The position numbers and the translations under genes were made by a program. Shown piece after piece: positions 18,202 through 22,002 of a stretch of 22,002 bases of DNA. The notes under the pieces were generated by a model. That model ran no database searches. It was not told where the DNA came from and saw nothing but the letters and a program-made list of their open reading frames with translations. The DNA lies in the NCBI GenBank assembly GCA_040143965.1, contig JASJQH010000194.1, forward strand, positions 1 through 22,002, in the 5' to 3' direction. The first letter of the stretch is position 1, and the number at the start of each line of letters is the position of its first letter. Origin of the DNA: Basidiobolus ranarum (taxonomy: Eukaryota; Basidiobolomycota; Basidiobolomycetes; Basidiobolales).

Positions 18202-20494
18202 ATGTCTTCAAAATTTTCTTTCAAGTCCATGCCTGAGGCCAATAGCTACTTCTCTTTGCCGAGTGATTCTCCTATAACTCATACTTCACAAAGAGTTAAT
18301 AATGGTGTTCATAATGGCTCACAACCCAATTCACCTAATGGCTCAACCGTTGGGAGCCTAAACACTAACGGAGTAACTTTTGATCCTAGCAGTTTTGCCT
18401 TCAAAATGCCTTTTCAAAGAGGAAATCCTAAAATCTCCTCATCAATTCGAAAGCAGCCCACTACAAATGGACAAGCACCTGTAAATAACCTTTCACTGAA
18501 ATCTTTTTCCACCGACTTTATAGCCGATGTACTATTTTCCACCCATAAAGATGGTCCAAGAGAAGATTCACTGTTGTTGATCGATGTGCGCTCGTTTGCC
18601 CAATATAGTCGTGGCCGCATTAAGAAAGCCATTAATGTATGTATACCAAATACTTTGTTGAAGAGGGATTCTTTCAATCTTGACAAAATAAGTAGTTCTC
18701 TGGCCGAGAATGATCGTGAGACATGGCGTCGTTGGTCTAGCTTCTCATATATAGTGATTTACGGAGTAGATACTGATGTGGTATTAGATACCTCACCAAT
18801 TTACTATCTGATAAAAAAATTTCAAGTGGCTAACGCCGCTCTCAACATCGGCTGGATGAAAGGTAGTTTCAATTATTCAACTTTAATTAGAAATAGCAAC
18901 CTGATGATTTTTATTTAGATGGATTTGAAAACTTTCAAAAAAGGCATCCTGGTCTTTGTGAAAGCTCTGACGGTTCTAAATCCCCTTTGCCAAGGATCAA
19001 GGCGCTACCATCCCCTTCAAGTTTCTTATCAGTACCGCTTACTTGCCCCACACCCATGATTGAAAGTATGGCTAGCCCATTTTTCAATAGCATTCGTCCT
19101 CATCATGAGATTACCTGTGAACTTGGAGAGATTGTAGCCGTTCGAACACCAAACATTGCCCAATCGCTAATTTCAAAGCTACCTCCATTCCTCATTGACA
19201 TCGCCTACTCTCCAGACGGCAAAAACACAATATCCAAGCTCTTTCAGGTGGATATAATTCATAAATTTGAAGGAAATAACACAGGATTCGACCCTTCCAA
19301 CAACTTACTAACTTGATATTATATCTAGAAAATGGACAGAATAGAACAAAAAAGACTACAATCGCTAATGGTCACGCAAGTCCGCAACTTGAGTCAACCG
19401 AATCCTTACTGCATTGCCGCTGGAATCGAAAAGGGGTCCAAAAATAGATACAATAACATCTGGCCATATGAACATTCCCGAGTGAAACTACAAAATGTAA
19501 AGATGAATGAATCGGACTATATCAACGCTAGCTTCATTCGGGCAAAGGAATCTGTAAATAGCTACATTGCAACTCAGGCCCCTCTTCCTGCTACTTTTGG
19601 TGACTTTTGGAAGATGATTTGGGAGCAGAACACCCGAGTGATTATCATGCTGACTAAAGAAGAGGAAGCAGGCAGGGTAAGTGTTACGCTTAGTAGATGA
19701 ACTTGAGCATTTCATTTGAGTAACACGTTAATTAGGTTAAATGCCATCGTTATTGGCCAACTTTCCCTGACCAGATAATGTCAGTTGGCGAGTATTTTCA
19801 GATTAGACTTGCTGGTGAAACCATGCCTGTGGAAGCTGAATCAACCATTATGGCTCGCAGATTTTTGTTGACTCACACAGGAACCCAAGAAATGCGTGAG
19901 ATATTCCAATTACATTTCGTCGGCTGGCCAGACTTTGGAATTCCTGACAGTCCTGTCAGCGTGTTGCGACTTCGAGATCTAGCTAACAAACTACAAACCG
20001 ATCACAACTACGGTCCAATGTTGGTCCATTGTAGTGCTGGGTGTGGACGCACAGGTGCCTTTTGTACTATCGACACCGTTATAGCATCTTGCGAAAGGAA
20101 CCTGGAATCGTCTGAGGATTATGTTGTCCGGGTAGTTGATCAACTTCGGGATCAACGACTATCCATGGTTCAGACTCTTCGGCAATTCGTTTTCTGCTAC
20201 GAGGCTATGTTGTGGAGGATTCTTGGAGTACCTGAGTGCTTTGAATTGGTACCAAGCATAGATTTCGACCATCCTAAAGGCAACTTTGCTCATTTTGTTC
20301 AGGCCAGTACCAACATCAAAACACCTGGACCAAGTTTAGTATCCACTTCAGCAAATATAAACTCAGCCTCTAGCAACTCGAAATTTGAGCTTAAACTACC
20401 TGCTATGTCTCCTGCACCCACACCCTACTTCACCCCACTTGGAACCACCTCGGCGTTATCTTTGGATGATGCCAGACGGGATTCCTACTTTTGA
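18202..20494 (+). CDS. Rhodanese-PTP tyrosine phosphatase (MAPK phosphatase, Ptp2/Ptp3/Pyp type), 4 exons
   Basis: Exons 18202-18862, 18919-19247, 19329-19676 and 19736-20494 join in frame to 698 residues; the introns are 56, 81 and 59 bp. Residues 1-100 are a Ser/Asn-rich, probably disordered tail. A Cdc25-like rhodanese domain follows (about 100-240; LLIDVRSFAQY and GRIKKAINVCIP), with YIVIYG but no catalytic Cys loop, so it should be non-enzymatic. The PTP domain spans about 330-615: pTyr loop KNRYNNIWPYEHSRV (368 on), WPD loop GWPDFGIPDS (Asp512), P-loop VHCSAGCGRTGAF (Cys545, Arg551) and Q-loop Gln592. All catalytic residues are present. In yeasts, enzymes of this layout dephosphorylate the activation-loop Tyr of MAP kinases (Hog1/Sty1, Fus3), and the rhodanese-like region of Ptp3 helps bind the kinase. 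The C-terminal tail holds MSPAPTPYFTP, proline-directed sites a MAPK could phosphorylate. Substrate specificity here is inferred. Confidence 0.94.
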
Positions 20495-20803
20495 AAGGAG
20501 ATTGTGTATTAAACTGTATTACTGTTCACATTTTTCAGAATATTGATATTTTCACTCTGCTCTAGTCGCCTTTGTTTTGTAGCTTCCCCAAATTTTCTGC
20601 GCTTCCTATATTTTATTGTGATTGATCATCGTGTTCTCTTAATATCATCTAATGCATCCATTGTTTTTTCCAACAGTAAATACTACATTGACTAGTATCA
20701 GCCTGCTTGTTGGCATTATCAGCTTAAAAGAACGAAGATAGCTGTGAATCAGTTGGATTTTTTATTTCCTACCTTGGGTTGATTCTTATTTGCCCCAATA
20801 GGG

Positions 20804-20920
20804 TTAGAACTCCTCTTCATCTGACCCAGTCACTATTCCACCTACTTGATGGATAAACTTTTGACTTGAGTTCATGCTAGCCTGACCTAACTTTTGTAGT
20901 CGGGGATATCTCTTTACATC
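20804..20920 (-). pseudogene. Orphan C-terminal exon-like frame
   Basis: Directly behind a consensus-like acceptor on the minus strand (TTTAATACAG) a 38-codon frame runs to a stop at 20804. Its translation reads like a genuine protein end (DVKRYPRLQKLG at the start, GGIVTGSDEEEF at the end, an acidic terminus). I could not find in-phase upstream exons between 20921 and the repeat at 21329. It may be the last exon of a gene displaced or lost upstream, or chance. It would be convergent with the phosphatase gene, about 310 bp from its stop. Confidence 0.25.
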
Positions 20921-21151
20921 CTGTATTAAACAGTATCAAATTTGAAAAATAGTACCACCAAAATCACATCCAAGATTCCACTGGGACCCGGGGCAACATA
21001 TATGGGATATATATTACGATGTATACGATGTCCACCTGTGAATACAAGGTCCGACCAAATCGAGAATCATCCGTATCTTGATGTAGTTAGTCATCATCCA
21101 GTCAGTTGATGACGAACCAATTGATAACGAATTAATGACATTTCCCATTGA

Positions 21152-21161
21152 ATGACGTCAT
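21152..21161. promoter_or_regulatory. ATF/CREB palindrome ATGACGTCAT
   Basis: A perfect 10-bp palindrome containing the full CRE core TGACGTCA, the site bound by bZIP factors such as fission yeast Atf1-Pcr1 and budding yeast Sko1. A further TGACG half-site (GATGACGAA, about 21109-21117) lies close by. It is 658 bp downstream of the phosphatase stop codon, so it might serve a gene to the right or on the minus strand rather than the phosphatase. Function is inferred from the motif only. Confidence 0.35.
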
Positions 21162-21328
21162 GATACCCGCAGCTTCGTGTTACCTGGGACCTGGCCTGTA
21201 CCTTGAACATCTGAAGTATTAAGCTAAACGCTAGTCAGGTGAGAGCCTGCATTATCATCCCATGTATATTTCAATTTAGTGAGAACTAGTAATAATAGAG
21301 TAAATAATGTTAAAGTATTTTGGGAGCC

Positions 21329-21636
21329 TGTTGGAAGTGGTTTGGAGAACTAGAGAAATTGGTGGTTTTCATTTATCGATTTCTTGTGTAGAAAGTTGAC
21401 ATTTTTACTTTTGTAAAGACGTAAACAAACTAGTGAGTGGAATGTGTTGAGGAAAGTCCCAGGAACATGTGTACAAAGTTTGGGGCTTCTAGCACAGGTT
21501 ATTAAAATCTATATATCTGAGAACTTCAAGTAAATTCCGACATCAAATAATGGGAGATATCTTAGTTCAATATAGGATAACTAAATACTAAGCTATGTAT
21601 GACTATATAGATGTTTAGGCAATGCTAATTTCAACA
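21329..21636 (+). repeat. Dispersed repeat, copy 3 (LTR-like, 308 bp)
   Basis: This is the second long copy of the family at 6264-6571. It begins TGTTGGAAGTGGTTTGGAG and ends CTAATTTCAACA, so its ends form a short inverted repeat (TGTTG/CAACA) typical of LTRs. Identity with copy 2 looks like about 80 percent by eye, with small insertions and deletions. The 5-bp flanks (GAGCC and AACAA) do not match, so no target-site duplication is seen. Weak similarity to copy 2 continues a few tens of bases to the left. No coding capacity. Confidence 0.72.
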
Positions 21637-22002
21637 AACAAGTAGCTGAAAGAGGTGGGGCTTTTTGATGATAATTTCTTCCACTATCTGAGAATAGAAT
21701 TACTTAGGAAATTGTCAGACTCCATACTTGCTATATGGCTCCAAGTAATTTGTGTTGATCCTGAGAAATTATCCCATTTAAAAGATGTATGATATCTATC
21801 TCCAACATTGCTGCTTATATGTTACAATACATTCTACATAAATGAGGATGCTTATTGAGGTTGTTGGTAACCCACATATCTCTAGGATATTCTGTTGGAT
21901 AATTAATCTTTATTCAACATCATAGTTAACTTTAGTTATGATACATATATCAGAAACAGAAAGCAACGTATCTATAGCCCCTATATTCTAAATAGGAATA
22001 TC
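21637..22002. other. Right edge, nothing recognised
   Basis: AT-rich sequence right of repeat copy 3. A minus-strand frame near the edge is partly open but shows no recognised motif. If copy 3 is an LTR read on the minus strand, this could be the inner part of an element, but nothing in it supports that directly. Confidence 0.3.

Noticed and set aside
18414-18686. 90-codon minus-strand frame opposite the phosphatase
   Set aside because: Antisense shadow of the rhodanese-domain exon.
1-22002. CRISPR arrays, bacterial operons, rRNA genes, telomere repeats, toxin or defence islands
   Set aside because: None is seen. The intron-rich genes show a eukaryotic nuclear locus, and no repeat-spacer array or rRNA-like stretch is present.

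Overview
The window looks like nuclear DNA of a filamentous or early-diverging fungus. It is AT-rich and gene-sparse, and its genes are broken by short introns (56 to 111 bp) with ordinary GT...AG ends. Three gene products are typical of fungi: a small secreted Ser/Thr/Asn-rich protein with a GPI-anchor signal, a MAP-kinase tyrosine phosphatase of the Ptp2/Ptp3/Pyp type, and an F-box/leucine-rich-repeat protein. I cannot fix the phylum from sequence alone. The low gene density and old repeat debris would suit a large, repeat-rich early-diverging lineage, but that is inference.

Layout. 1-1879: gene-free, with an old copy of a dispersed repeat (208-401). 1880-3782 (minus): an eight-exon gene for 6-phosphofructo-2-kinase/fructose-2,6-bisphosphatase, including a 28-nt microexon. 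3783-6263: its upstream region, then an old coding-like stretch with several interruptions. 6264-6571: second copy of the dispersed repeat, next to a fossil scrap resembling a Ty3-type integrase (6599-6880). 7767-8162 (plus): the GPI-protein gene with a clear TATA box. 8163-10458: no gene, only a faint Gag-like scrap. 10459-12108 (minus): two-exon F-box/LRR gene. 12109-15547: mostly empty, with weak open stretches and one possible small minus-strand gene. 15548-16243 (minus): a BTB/POZ protein gene. 16391-17860: nothing convincing. 18202-20494 (plus): four-exon rhodanese-PTP phosphatase gene. 20495-22002: its 3' side, an orphan exon-like frame, an ATF/CREB-type palindrome, and a third copy of the repeat (21329-21636).

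The five genes do not form an operon or an obvious cluster. They belong to separate housekeeping and signalling functions: control of glycolysis by fructose-2,6-bisphosphate, MAPK shut-off, ubiquitin-ligase substrate choice, BTB adaptor, and cell wall. Each has a TATATA-type element 56 to about 245 bp upstream of its start codon.

I found no convincing new biological system. The most useful results are the spliced gene models for the kinase/bisphosphatase and the phosphatase, and the dispersed repeat family of about 308 bp with LTR-like TG...CA ends.
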